From Armatimonadota bacterium (GTDB taxonomy: Bacteria; Armatimonadota; Chthonomonadetes; Chthonomonadales; CAJBBX01): 64,000 nt of DNA. Each line of letters starts with the position of its first letter. Positions within the stretch are counted from its first letter, which is position 1. The stretch spans positions 1 through 64,000 of the forward strand of contig JAPLCQ010000069.1 of NCBI GenBank assembly GCA_026392115.1, written 5' to 3'. Positions 26,080-34,025 of the stretch are shown piece after piece. The position numbers were made by a program, and so were the translations under genes. A model generated the notes under the pieces. The model was not told where the DNA came from. It worked only from the letters and a program-made list of their open reading frames with translations, and ran no database searches.

Positions 26080-27029
26080 TAGCACGAGAGGACGGAACCG
26101 CGGACTTTTCGGCGGCGGCGAAGACGGCTGAATGGCACGAGGCGCGGCGCGGGCGGATCGGCGGATCGGATGCCGGCGTGATCGCCGGGTCGCCCTGGAA
26201 GACGACCTACCAGCTCTGGCTTGAGAAGACCGGCATGGAGGACGTTGACAAGGCCGAGACCGAGGCCATGTATTGGGGCTCGGTGCTGGAGGACGCGGTG
26301 GTCCGGCGCTACTGCGACGAGACGGGGCACAAGGTGCGCCGGCAGCCGCTCATCACGAGCAAAGCCTACCCGTGGATGGTGGCGAACGTGGACCGGCAGA
26401 TCGTGGGCGAGGAGCGCGGCCCCGGCATCCTCGAGGTGAAGACGACCAACGCCTTCGCACGGATCGACGAGCTGAACGACATCCCGGACGCCTACTACGC
26501 GCAGCTCCAGCACTACCTGATGGTGACCGGCTACTCGTGGGGCGCCTTCGCCGTGCTGATCGGCGGGAACACGTTCCGGCGCTTCGAGGTGGTGGCCGAC
26601 AAGGACTACCAGGAGATCCTGCTGGCGGCCGAGGTGGCCTTCTGGGGCCTGGTGGAGAGCGGGATCGCCCCTGACGTGACGGGCGGCGACGCGGCGTTCC
26701 TCGGGCGGCAGTTCCCCACCGACAGCGGCGCCACGGTGACGCTGGAGGGCGATGCGGCCGACGCGCTGCGCGAGCTGCCCGGAGCCCGAGAGCGGGCGAA
26801 GGAAGCCGAGGAGTGGCAGAAGACGCTGGAGGCCCGCATCAAGGGCGCGATGGGCGACGCCTCGGAGGCCGTGGTGCCGGGCGTGGGCAGCGTGACCTGG
26901 AAGGCGGCCAAGCCGACGACGAAGACGCGGATCGACGAAGAGCGGCTGAAGGCCGACGGGCTGTACGAGACCTACGCGGTGTCGACCACGACGCCGGGGT
27001 CGCGCCGGTTCCTGGTGAAGGTGAAGTAG
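26076..27029 (+). CDS. YqaJ-type viral recombinase (lambda-exonuclease-like)
   Basis: A 317-residue protein. RRGRIGGSDAGVIAGSPWKT is the standard YqaJ opening, and GPGILEVKTTNAF carries the ExK of the PD-(D/E)XK nuclease; AYYAQLQHYLMVTGY follows. It should be the 5'-3' exonuclease of phage recombination. It starts in the ATGA overlap and precedes a probable accessory protein and an SSB-like protein. Confidence 0.92.
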   Translation: MIAREDGTADFSAAAKTAEWHEARRGRIGGSDAGVIAGSPWKTTYQLWLEKTGMEDVDKAETEAMYWGSVLEDAVVRRYCDETGHKVRRQPLITSKAYPWMVANVDRQIVGEERGPGILEVKTTNAFARIDELNDIPDAYYAQLQHYLMVTGYSWGAFAVLIGGNTFRRFEVVADKDYQEILLAAEVAFWGLVESGIAPDVTGGDAAFLGRQFPTDSGATVTLEGDAADALRELPGARERAKEAEEWQKTLEARIKGAMGDASEAVVPGVGSVTWKAAKPTTKTRIDEERLKADGLYETYAVSTTTPGSRRFLVKVK

Positions 27030-27031
27030 GA

Positions 27032-27448
27032 ATGGCAGCCCTGACCAGGACGGCGGACGAGGGCAAGGCGGTAGGGACGCGGACCGCGCGGCTGACCGAG
27101 ATGGCGGCGAAGGCGCAGGCGCTGCACGACGCGCGGCAGGCTGCGCCGAGGCCGCCGGCAGGACCGGACCCGTTCGCGCCGGACGCCGAGGAGACGGCGA
27201 CGCTGGAGATCGAAGCGCCGCCCACGCCTGCGGAGCCGGTGACCGTGACCGTGCGGCGGGTGAGCGTGAGCGTCAGCCGGAAGATCAGCAAGGACTACAA
27301 GAGCACCGAATACTCCGCCGGGATGGAGGCCGACGTGGCCGGCCTGAGCGAGCGGAGGCAGTTGGACGGCATCCTGGCCGAGCTGTACGACCAGTGCCGC
27401 AACGCGATCCGGGCGGAGTACGCCCGCAACCTGGCCCAGGCGGGCTGA
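27032..27448 (+). CDS. Hypothetical recombination-module protein
   Basis: A 138-residue protein 2 bp after YqaJ. The N-terminal half is Ala/Pro-rich and disordered. The C-terminal half (VTVTVRRVSVSVSRKISKDY, GMEADVAGLSERRQLDGILA in part) is a compact beta-plus-helix unit seen in other phages beside recombination genes. The position suggests a role in strand annealing or YqaJ assistance; I cannot name a family. Confidence 0.75.
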   Translation: MAALTRTADEGKAVGTRTARLTEMAAKAQALHDARQAAPRPPAGPDPFAPDAEETATLEIEAPPTPAEPVTVTVRRVSVSVSRKISKDYKSTEYSAGMEADVAGLSERRQLDGILAELYDQCRNAIRAEYARNLAQAG

Positions 27449-27470
27449 AGCGAAAGGAAGAGAAGCGAAG

Positions 27471-27947
27471 ATGGCGACTTTGGAGAAGAGCACCGACCGC
27501 ACCCTCATCACCGAGGGCGAGCACTGGCTGAAGTTCCACGGCTACGAGGTCAAGCGCATCACGAGCTCGTTCCCTGACAACAAGGTGGCCGACGGCAAGG
27601 CGGACGTGCTGATCGTGAGCTTCATCAGCTCCACGACGGACGCTAACGGCGTGAACGAGGACATGGACGTGCTCCTGCCGCCGAAGATCAGCCCGGCGAA
27701 CGCCACGGGGCGGTTCTTCCGGACGCTCTCGCCGCAGCTCGACCTGGAGAAGGACGACGTGGACCCGGACGACTACATCGGCCGCGTTTACAAGGCGATG
27801 GTGATCCACGAGACGACGGTGGCGGGCAAGACCCGCCCGCGGATCGTGAAGGCGACGGAGCGCAAGAACGGAACCTCGGCGCCGAAGCCGCCGCCGCCGC
27901 CCGCGCCGGCCTTCGACGGGACCGACGACCCGTTCGGCGACGACTGA
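27471..27947 (+). CDS. SSB-like protein with acidic tail
   Basis: A 158-residue protein. A beta-rich domain (HWLKFHGYEVKRITSSFPDN, KADVLIVSFISS) is followed by a proline linker and the acidic C-terminus DGTDDPFGDD. That tail copies the protein-interaction tip of single-stranded-DNA-binding proteins. The position after YqaJ and before primase agrees. The OB-fold assignment is inference. Confidence 0.6.
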   Translation: MATLEKSTDRTLITEGEHWLKFHGYEVKRITSSFPDNKVADGKADVLIVSFISSTTDANGVNEDMDVLLPPKISPANATGRFFRTLSPQLDLEKDDVDPDDYIGRVYKAMVIHETTVAGKTRPRIVKATERKNGTSAPKPPPPPAPAFDGTDDPFGDD

Positions 27948-27957
27948 CGAGTGACAC

Positions 27958-27990
27958 AGCCCCCGCCGGATGGGACCTGGTGGGGGCTTT
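27958..27990 (+). terminator. Intrinsic terminator between recombination and replication genes
   Basis: AGCCCCCGCC pairs with GGTGGGGGCT (one G-T pair) and is followed by TTT. It could attenuate the early transcript, or be passed by phage antitermination. Confidence 0.7.
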
Positions 27991-28006
27991 CCCGCAGAGG
28001 AGGGCG

Positions 28007-28210
28007 ATGTGGATGACCGCACGAGACGTGGCACGGATGACGCTGGAGGCCGAGATGGGCAACCGGGCGGCGGCGGCGAGGCTGTACCTGAGGGAGTGCC
28101 GGAAGGCGCGGAGGCGGCAGGCGCTTGCCCTGACGATGGAGATCGCCGGAGGCGCGGCGCTGGTGGCCGTGTTCTGGGCGCTCTGCGTTGTGGCGGCCGG
28201 ATGGCCGTAG
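28007..28210 (+). CDS. Small membrane protein
   Basis: A 67-residue protein from ATG 28007 behind AGAGGAGGG. It has a basic N-terminal half (YLRECRKARRRQ) and one C-terminal membrane helix (MEIAGGAALVAVFWALCVVA). It overlaps the primase start by 10 bp. Function unknown. Confidence 0.7.
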   Translation: MWMTARDVARMTLEAEMGNRAAAARLYLRECRKARRRQALALTMEIAGGAALVAVFWALCVVAAGWP

Positions 28211-29184
28211 CGAAGCAGTTCCTGGACGCGCTGTACGCGCCCTACTCCGGGCTGGGAGACGGCTTCGACCGGCCCAGCCTGGAGATACGGGCATTGCCCC
28301 CACGGGGCGCCGCCGAGGGCATGCAGCCGGTGCGGCAGTGGTTCGGGCTGGACCGGACCGAACAGGCCGCCGAGGTCTGCATGGGGCTGGCCGAGACGAT
28401 GGACGTGTACGTGGGAGTGCTGCCCCGGCGCGGGCACGGCGGGAAGATGGGCAGCGTGCCGTGGGGCGGCTGGCTCTTCGCGGACATCGACGGCGGAGAC
28501 GACGGTGTGGCCGGCGCGGTGCAGCTGGTGGCGCGGGAGCCCAGGAAGTGGGCGGCGCCCCACATGATGGTGGTCTCGGGCGGCGGAGTGCACTGCTATT
28601 GGCGACTGCGCGCGGCCGCCGAGCTGGCCGACGCGGAGCAGCGGGCGGCATGGAAGTCGGCTGAGAAGGGGCTGGTAGCCGCGATCGGGGGCGCCGCGCC
28701 ACAGGCCCACGCCGACCCGCAGGCGACGGATATCGCGCGGATCCTGCGGGTGCCTGGCACGGTGAACCACAAGAGGCAGCGCCCCGTGGAGCTGATCCGG
28801 CTGCGCGATGGGGCCCACGGGCTGGATAGCTGGGTGGCCTCATGCGGGGCGGAGCGGCGCACGGACGAGCACGGACCGGCACGGACGGGCACGGACCATG
28901 TCCCGCAGAGCATCGGCCCGCTGCGGAGGGGGCTGCCTCGGGCCGGGGAGTGGCGCCCAGGTGAGCCTATCCCGGACGGGCTGCTGCGATGGGCTCGAAC
29001 CGGATACGTGGAGGGCGAACGCCACGGGCGGATCGTGAGCGACGCGAAGTGGCTGGTGCGGGATATCGGAATGCCCACCCATGTTGCGGAGACGCTGATC
29101 CGGACAAAGGCGATGGCCTCGCCGGGGTCACACCCGATCAGCGACGGGGAGCTGACGGCGATGATGAGGTGGGCGAATGCCTAG
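28201..29184 (+). CDS. AEP/RepB-type primase
   Basis: A 327-residue protein from ATG 28201. WGGWLFADIDGG holds the DxD metal site; VVSGGGVHCYWRL supplies the catalytic His, and TDIARILRVPGTVNHKR is the conserved third block. This pattern defines RepB-like archaeo-eukaryotic primases of plasmids and phages. A short linker is encoded by CACGGAC repeats (DEHGPARTGTDH). It is translated with the RepA-type helicase downstream. Confidence 0.85.
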   Translation: MAVAKQFLDALYAPYSGLGDGFDRPSLEIRALPPRGAAEGMQPVRQWFGLDRTEQAAEVCMGLAETMDVYVGVLPRRGHGGKMGSVPWGGWLFADIDGGDDGVAGAVQLVAREPRKWAAPHMMVVSGGGVHCYWRLRAAAELADAEQRAAWKSAEKGLVAAIGGAAPQAHADPQATDIARILRVPGTVNHKRQRPVELIRLRDGAHGLDSWVASCGAERRTDEHGPARTGTDHVPQSIGPLRRGLPRAGEWRPGEPIPDGLLRWARTGYVEGERHGRIVSDAKWLVRDIGMPTHVAETLIRTKAMASPGSHPISDGELTAMMRWANA

Positions 29185-30490
29185 CGACTCGTTCCGAGCC
29201 GAGATGCGCGGCATGACGGTGAGCGACTGGCAGGCCGTGCTGCTGGGCGCCGCGGAGATCTTCCCCGGCGGCGTGCGGTCGGCCTACGACGTGGCCGTGC
29301 GGACGTACCAGTCGGCGCTGCCCGAGGAGGAGGACGGCGACGGGCAGCTCGTGCGGCTGGACGAGTTCCTGAAGAGCGTGGGCGACCCGCCGCCCATGCT
29401 GATCGAGCAACTGGTGCCGGACAAGGCGATCGTGGCTCTGAGCGGCAAGCCGAAGTACGGGAAGAGCCTGGTGCTGCTGGACATCCTGGACAGCGTATGG
29501 CGGGGCTTCGCGGTGTTCGGGCGCTTCCGGGTGAACCGGCCCGGCCCGGTGGTCTACATCGGGATGGAGGACGGCCGGCACGAGATCGCCAACAGGTGGC
29601 GCCGCCGCGGCACTCAGCGGGACGGAGACGCCGATGTCTACATCTGCGCGGAGCGGATGCCGCTGGGCACGTCCGTGGGCGTGGAGGCGCTCCTGGCGCA
29701 GATTGGGGCCATGCCGAAGCCGCCCGTGCTGATCGGGATCGACACGGCGCGGGAGGCGCTCGGCATCACCGACTGGAACGACACCGGCGAGGTGGTGGAG
29801 CGGCTGCGCCCTCTGCGCGACATGGTGGCCCGGAAGGTCTGCTCGGTGATCCTGGTGGCGCACAACCGGAAGGCCGAGAGCCGGGACCAGGTGGACGCGC
29901 TGAGCGGATCGAACGCCTTCAGTTCGAGCATGGACGGCTTCATATCGGCCTACAAGAAGGAGATCACCGCGGACGACGGCATCAAGCTGAGCTTCCACTG
30001 CGAAGGGCGGCACGGGATGCGCGGCGAGTTCGAGATCGAGATGGACAGCGCGAACCTGACGTGGCGCTGCTCGGACGGCGGCGGACAGGCCGACGACCGG
30101 CTGACGACGACGCAGCGGCAGGCCCTGGCGGCCATGGCGGACTTCGAGAACAGCGAGTGCACAGGCCCCCAACTGGCGAAGGCGATCAGCCGCACCAGCC
30201 GGTGGGCGAACGACGTTCTGAGGCAGCTTGTGGCGGCTGGAATGGCCCACGATACAGGTAGACGCCATTCTGGTACTTCAGGGAGCCCGTCGGTGATCTA
30301 CCGGATGTCGCTGGAGGCGACGCAAACAGTCGATCTAAGCGGAAGTACCCCTATAGAGAAAACACCAGTACTTCCGCTTTGTGAGACCCCCCTAGAACCC
30401 CCCGTTGATGCCGGAGAACCGGCGGCAACAACGGAGAGAGTATGTGAACAAGCGTCTACCATTCTGCAGGAAGGATGGGAGGCGCTTTGA
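29177..30490 (+). CDS. RepA-type replicative helicase (AAA_25/RecA-fold ATPase)
   Basis: A 437-residue protein overlapping the primase by 8 bp. Walker A is IVALSGKPKYGKSLVLLD (about residue 90), followed by VVYIGMEDGRHEIANRW, VLIGIDTA (Walker B) and SVILVAHNRK with a following SGSNAF, as in RepA-like hexameric helicases. The C-terminal third contains a winged-helix-like segment (LTTTQRQALAAM...). With the primase it forms the replication pair of the phage. Confidence 0.88.
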   Translation: MPSDSFRAEMRGMTVSDWQAVLLGAAEIFPGGVRSAYDVAVRTYQSALPEEEDGDGQLVRLDEFLKSVGDPPPMLIEQLVPDKAIVALSGKPKYGKSLVLLDILDSVWRGFAVFGRFRVNRPGPVVYIGMEDGRHEIANRWRRRGTQRDGDADVYICAERMPLGTSVGVEALLAQIGAMPKPPVLIGIDTAREALGITDWNDTGEVVERLRPLRDMVARKVCSVILVAHNRKAESRDQVDALSGSNAFSSSMDGFISAYKKEITADDGIKLSFHCEGRHGMRGEFEIEMDSANLTWRCSDGGGQADDRLTTTQRQALAAMADFENSECTGPQLAKAISRTSRWANDVLRQLVAAGMAHDTGRRHSGTSGSPSVIYRMSLEATQTVDLSGSTPIEKTPVLPLCETPLEPPVDAGEPAATTERVCEQASTILQEGWEAL

Positions 30491-31383
30491 GAGGGCCTTT
30501 TGAGGGCACACGGACTGCCACGGACGACCACGGACGGACCGGGGAAGAGGCGGCCTGGCAGGACGCCGAAACGACCGCCCTGGATGTCTATGTCCGGCTG
30601 AAGTGCGCGGGCGTCGGGCTGAGCCTGACGGGCAGCGGGATCGCCTCGGCGCGGATGCCGGCGGACCCGGAGCTGCGGGCGATGGCCCGGACGCACAAGG
30701 CCGGGCTGATGCGCATCCTGCTGGAGGGCGCCCCGAAGGTGTGCCGGAAGTGCGGGCTGGTGGACGAGGCTCAGCGGATGGCATGGGTGGACGAGGGCAC
30801 GGTGTGCATTCCCGGCTGCCTGCCGGACGGGCTGGTCTATATGGGCAACCGGGTGACCCGGGCGACGGTGCGCGGGATGGCGGAGGCGATCGTGGCCGGG
30901 TGGACGTTCCTGGCGGGCCGGATGGACGGGGTCCGCGTGGAGCTGGGCGGGGGGCAACGCCGCAGGAAGGAAGAACCCTATGGAGAGTGCGCGATGACCT
31001 GGACGCTTTGCAGGAAAGGGGCCACGCACCGGCTGAGCGGGGCTGTGGTCTCGTTCACACGGTGCGGCTCGTCGATCATCGCTACGACGAGCGAGGAGGT
31101 CTGGGAGGGGCTCGGGCAGTGCGCGTTCTTCTCGGTGCACCAGCACGACGCGAGCGTGCCTGTAGAGAACAAGCCCACGCCGGCCATGCGGGCGGCAGGG
31201 CGCGAGGCGATCGCGGCGTACGTGCAGGCCCATGCGGTGCACGACGAGCCTGTGACCGCCGACGTGGTGCGCACGATCGGCGCGGACCACGGGCTGACGG
31301 CGGCCGAAGCGACCCGCGTGATGCAGGCGGCGCTGAGCGAACTGGCCGAGGCTCGGGCGGCCGAGAGGAGGGGGAAGGGATGA
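30475..31383 (+). CDS. TubC_N-like early protein with cysteine-rich middle
   Basis: A 302-residue protein overlapping the helicase by 16 bp. Residues about 30-80 (VYVRLKCAGVGLSLTGSGIA, MARTHKAGLMRILLEG) match the TubC N-terminal domain often seen in phage primase-region proteins. CRKCGLVDEAQRM...VCIPGC follows, a likely zinc site. The C-terminus is helical. The early segment is encoded by CACGGAC-type repeats. Role in replication is inferred only from position. Confidence 0.7.
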   Translation: MGGALRGPFEGTRTATDDHGRTGEEAAWQDAETTALDVYVRLKCAGVGLSLTGSGIASARMPADPELRAMARTHKAGLMRILLEGAPKVCRKCGLVDEAQRMAWVDEGTVCIPGCLPDGLVYMGNRVTRATVRGMAEAIVAGWTFLAGRMDGVRVELGGGQRRRKEEPYGECAMTWTLCRKGATHRLSGAVVSFTRCGSSIIATTSEEVWEGLGQCAFFSVHQHDASVPVENKPTPAMRAAGREAIAAYVQAHAVHDEPVTADVVRTIGADHGLTAAEATRVMQAALSELAEARAAERRGKG

Positions 31384-31625
31384 GCCAGATCAACCCTGAC
31401 CACTACTCAAATGGCGGGCGAGCCGAGACGATCGACATCATCGCCAAGCTCGGATGGGGCCGCGACTTCTGCCGCGGCAACATCCTCAAGTACGTCACCA
31501 GATACCAGGACAAGGGCGGCATCGAGGACCTCCAGAAGGCGCGCACGTATATTGAGTTTCTCATCGAGATTGAGCGAGGCAACGATCCGAGCGTCGTCCA
31601 CACGGGACCGGAGGTGGAGGAATGA
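31380..31625 (+). CDS. DUF3310 (SaV-like) protein
   Basis: An 81-residue protein: NPDHYSNGGRAETIDIIAKL, GNILKYVTRYQDKGGIEDLQKARTYI in part. The conserved HY...GN..KY..R...K....DL.KA core is that of phage DUF3310 proteins of the nucleotide-kinase/MazG-like neighbourhood. The start overlaps the previous stop. Confidence 0.9.
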   Translation: MSQINPDHYSNGGRAETIDIIAKLGWGRDFCRGNILKYVTRYQDKGGIEDLQKARTYIEFLIEIERGNDPSVVHTGPEVEE

Positions 31626-31933
31626 CCGCGCTTGAGCAACTGGCGGTTGACTACGTGCGGGCTCGTGGAGCCAGGGACGACGCGCGGAAGGCCCGGGCAA
31701 AGGCCTTGCTGGAGTTGAGCAAGCGCTTCGAGACGCGCGGCGTGGCACGGCCGAGTATCGACGAGGAGCTGAGCATCGCCATGGGCAAGGCGTGGAACCG
31801 GCTCCGCAAGGCCGTGGCGGCCATGGATGACGGGGCGCCACGGCTTGACGGGGTTGACGGGGTTGACGATGGGGGCAACGGCCAGGCCGACCCCTACGCC
31901 CAGATGAGCATGGGCATGGACGGTCTGCCATGA
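31622..31933 (+). CDS. Hypothetical coiled-coil protein
   Basis: A 103-residue protein beginning and ending in 4-bp overlaps (ATGA). It has a charged helical N-terminus (ARGARDDARKARAKALLELS), then a linker RLDGVDGVDDGG encoded by three GGTTGACGG-type 9-bp repeats. No family recognised. Confidence 0.7.
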   Translation: MTALEQLAVDYVRARGARDDARKARAKALLELSKRFETRGVARPSIDEELSIAMGKAWNRLRKAVAAMDDGAPRLDGVDGVDDGGNGQADPYAQMSMGMDGLP

Positions 31934-32586
31934 CCTGCAGGTGTGGGGCTCCGATGTTCCCACGGTACGACCGGACCGGGCGGCGGGTTGTGGGACATGT
32001 GTGCCAGGGATGCGGGGCCGAGGCCAGCGCCGGGGGCGCGCCGATCGTGGTGGCGCCGAAGCTGCCGGGGTTGGACCGGGGGCGGCAGCGGCGGGCGGCT
32101 CCGGTCTACGCGACGGAGGGCGAGCTGCAGGCGGCGATCACCCGGCGGCTGCGGGCGGACGGGCACACGGTGCTCTCTACTAGCCGGCACCGGCGCGGTG
32201 TGACCTGCCGGAAGTGCGGCGCCTGGAGCATGCCTCAGGGCGGCGACGGGGTTGACCGCGGCGTGCCGGACCTGCTGGTGCACGTGGACGGCGCCCGGTG
32301 GATCGGCATGGAGGTGAAGGGGCACCGGACCGCGGTGAGCCCGGAGCAGCAGGCGCTGCGCGACGCGGGCCGGATCGTGATCGTTCGGAGCGTGGAGGAG
32401 GCGCTGGAGGCGGCTGAGGGGCTGAAGGGGAGAACGGGCGAAGGGGAGAAGGGGGGAACGGGTGACCACACCGTCAACGGTGTCAACACCGCCAGCACGG
32501 TCCGGCCGTTGTCACCTCCTCACCTGAATCGCCCCCTCACCTCCTCCTCCCGCGAGGCGGGATCGGGCGTTCGGGGAGTGCGGTGA
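31930..32586 (+). CDS. VRR-NUC nuclease with N-terminal zinc finger
   Basis: A 218-residue protein. It starts with CRCGAPMFPRYD...HVCQGCG and carries a second CRKCGAWSMP site. The nuclease core is GVPDLLVHVDGARWIGMEVKGHR followed by QQALRDAGRIVIVRS, the PD...(E)xK pattern of VRR-NUC enzymes acting on replication or recombination junctions. The last 45 residues are encoded by a GGGGAGAA repeat and by copy 1 of the SD/anti-SD element, so the true functional C-terminus probably ends near LKGRTGEG. Confidence 0.85.
   Translation: MTCRCGAPMFPRYDRTGRRVVGHVCQGCGAEASAGGAPIVVAPKLPGLDRGRQRRAAPVYATEGELQAAITRRLRADGHTVLSTSRHRRGVTCRKCGAWSMPQGGDGVDRGVPDLLVHVDGARWIGMEVKGHRTAVSPEQQALRDAGRIVIVRSVEEALEAAEGLKGRTGEGEKGGTGDHTVNGVNTASTVRPLSPPHLNRPLTSSSREAGSGVRGVR
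32461..32560 (+). repeat. SD/anti-SD element E1 (partial, inside a CDS end)
   Basis: Contains the long loop (ACCGTCAACGG...CGGTCCGGCCGTTG) and the TCACCTCCTCACCTGAAT arm, but lacks the GAGGAGGTGA arm and the GACCGAAGGGAG end. It is read as the C-terminus of the VRR-NUC gene. Confidence 0.85.
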
Positions 32587-32768
32587 CGGTTCGTTGCCCG
32601 GTGTGCGGCAGGTTTCTGCTGGAGCTCAGGGGCGGCGCCGGGCTCGTCTGCCGGGTGCGCTGCCCCCGGTGTCGGCAGCATGTGCTGGTGCTGGCCTCCG
32701 GTCCGGGAGTGGTGGTTACTGAACGGATCGAACGGGCAACCCTTGACAGCAATGGGCATTCGGTGTAG
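32583..32768 (+). CDS. Com-like zinc-ribbon protein
   Basis: A 61-residue protein with VRCPVCGRFLLEL...VRCPRCRQHV, two CxxC pairs, like Mu Com, a small translational activator of a DNA-modification gene. No mom-like gene is seen nearby. Its 3' end holds the -35 of the next promoter. Function by analogy only. Confidence 0.75.
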   Translation: MTVRCPVCGRFLLELRGGAGLVCRVRCPRCRQHVLVLASGPGVVVTERIERATLDSNGHSV

Positions 32769-32771
32769 ACT
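32743..32771 (+). promoter_or_regulatory. Promoter of the head-gene block
   Basis: TTGACA, 17 bases, TAGACT, the same layout as the early promoter but without the TGTGTC operators. The next 260 bp hold no supported gene. Confidence 0.75.
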
Positions 32772-32783
32772 GATCTAACAACC

Positions 32784-32889
32784 GGCGCACCCTTCAACGG
32801 GCAAGCGCCGCCATAACCGATCGAAACGCGGGCACATTCAACGCCCCTGACGACTTCGCGCTTTATCGCGCGGTGACGCCGGGGGCGTT
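32784..32889 (+). promoter_or_regulatory. Structured leader with terminator-like hairpin, copy 1
   Basis: First a hairpin GGCGC...GCGCC with inner CCC/GGG, then AACGCCCC (32840) pairing with GGGGCGTT (32882), enclosing a CGCG hairpin, then TTCTGCGTTT. The analogous leader at 51960..52046 has the same closing stem. It could be a phage late leader where an antiterminator acts. Confidence 0.55.
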
Positions 32890-33037
32890 TCTGCGTTTGG
32901 GACCCGAACCCGGGGAGATGATGGCCCATGAAGCTCTGCCGCACTGGCCTGAACGACGTGAGCCGGCCTTCGATCCATGGCGAGCGCGATTCGGCGCCGT
33001 GCCACCTGAGCCCGAGAGGGCCGGAGGATGCCGGCTG

Positions 33038-33346
33038 ATGGCTGACACGCACAGCACGGCAGACTGCCCCTACGCGCCGCTGATCGGCAAGATCGTCTCC
33101 GACATGGAGGAGGGGCGACGAGAGGCCAGGGCCGACTCTCAGGAGACGCGCGAGACGCTGAAGAAGCTCGAAGTGCAGCTTGCGGCCGTGCAGCAGTCGG
33201 CGATCACCGGGCGGGCCATGTGGGCCGGGATCACAGCGGCGGCCGGGCTGGCCGGAGGCGCGGGCGCGATGCTGCTGCAGAAGCTGGTGACGGCCACGCC
33301 GGGATCGGCGGCCATCGCGGCGCACATCGCCGGCCAGGCGAAGTGA
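33038..33346 (+). CDS. Holin-like/XhlA-type membrane protein
   Basis: A 102-residue protein from ATG 33038. A charged coiled coil (DMEEGRREARADSQETRETL, KKLEVQLAAVQQ) is followed by one strong membrane helix (WAGITAAAGLAGGAGAMLL). This layout matches haemolysin XhlA and related phage lysis-accessory proteins. No endolysin gene is found beside it, so a structural or membrane-anchor role is also possible. Confidence 0.6.
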   Translation: MADTHSTADCPYAPLIGKIVSDMEEGRREARADSQETRETLKKLEVQLAAVQQSAITGRAMWAGITAAAGLAGGAGAMLLQKLVTATPGSAAIAAHIAGQAK

Positions 33347-33356
33347 GGAGACCGAT

Positions 33357-33542
33357 ATGAGCGCACTGGCCGATGTGATCGATGCCTACGCGGCGCTGAA
33401 GGTTGCGGCGGCCTGCCTTGCGAAGGTGGAGCCGGGAGAGCAGATCGAGGCGGACATCCCGGACATCACGCTGAGCTACCGGGTTAACGGCAAGCAGATC
33501 CGAGGGCGCATCGTGTCGGTCACCGTCGAGCGAGAGGGGTAG
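33357..33542 (+). CDS. Small hypothetical late protein
   Basis: A 61-residue protein behind GAGGAGACC. It has a helical start (DVIDAYAALKVAAACLAKVE) and a beta-rich end (ITLSYRVNGKQIRGRIVSVT). No family recognised; the position is before the terminase genes. Confidence 0.65.
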   Translation: MSALADVIDAYAALKVAAACLAKVEPGEQIEADIPDITLSYRVNGKQIRGRIVSVTVEREG

Positions 33543-33608
33543 GGGCTGTGGTTGGCGCTGACCCAGAACACGGGCGGGCACGGACGGGCAGAGCCACCAA
33601 GGACCGGT

Positions 33609-33636
33609 GTTCGAACAGATGCGAACACGTTCGAAC
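33609..33636. promoter_or_regulatory. Paired GTTCGAAC sites before the small terminase gene
   Basis: Two copies of the 8-bp palindrome GTTCGAAC exactly 20 bp apart, with a CGAAC half-site between them. The phasing and the position just before the small-terminase start suggest a packaging (pac/cos) recognition site. Another GTTCG/GTTCGAAC pair lies at 44846..44863. Confidence 0.5.
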
Positions 33637-33647
33637 GGGAGGTGGGG

Positions 33648-34025
33648 GTGGCTAGAGCGCTGGACAGGGCGGTTCAGGACCAGGTGATCGCGGACCTCTG
33701 CGCGCAGATGGGCATTCGCGAGGTCGCGCGGAAGTACCGCCTGTCGCCGTCCACCGTGAGCGCCATTCGGGCGGAGATCAAGGACCGGGTGCAGGCCGCC
33801 GCGCCGGAAGTGAAGCGCCAGTTAGACGAGCTGCTGCTCGATGCCCTGGCGGCGAGCCTCGAGGCGCAGCGACGCATCGCCGAGGTGGTGAGTGAGCCAG
33901 AGTACGTGCGCAAGCAGACCGCCGCCGCGAATTCCGACATGTTTGGCGCCCTTGCGTCTCACTCGGTTCGACTTCTCGAAGCGGCGAGTTGGGCAGAGGC
34001 CGACGGCGAAGCGCCGGACGGCTGA
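33648..34025 (+). CDS. Terminase small subunit candidate
   Basis: A 125-residue protein; GTG 33648 behind GGGAGG is preferred to the track start at 33552. The HTH (DLCAQMGIREVARKYRLSPS, TVSAIRAEIK) and the coiled C-terminal helices fit TerS oligomers that recognise the packaging site. It overlaps the large terminase gene. Identification rests on HTH plus position. Confidence 0.7.
   Translation: MARALDRAVQDQVIADLCAQMGIREVARKYRLSPSTVSAIRAEIKDRVQAAAPEVKRQLDELLLDALAASLEAQRRIAEVVSEPEYVRKQTAAANSDMFGALASHSVRLLEAASWAEADGEAPDG

Noticed and set aside
32769-33037. Gene in the 269-bp gap after the Com-like gene
   Set aside because: Only promoter and hairpins are supported; the ORF running through it has no start with RBS until 33038.
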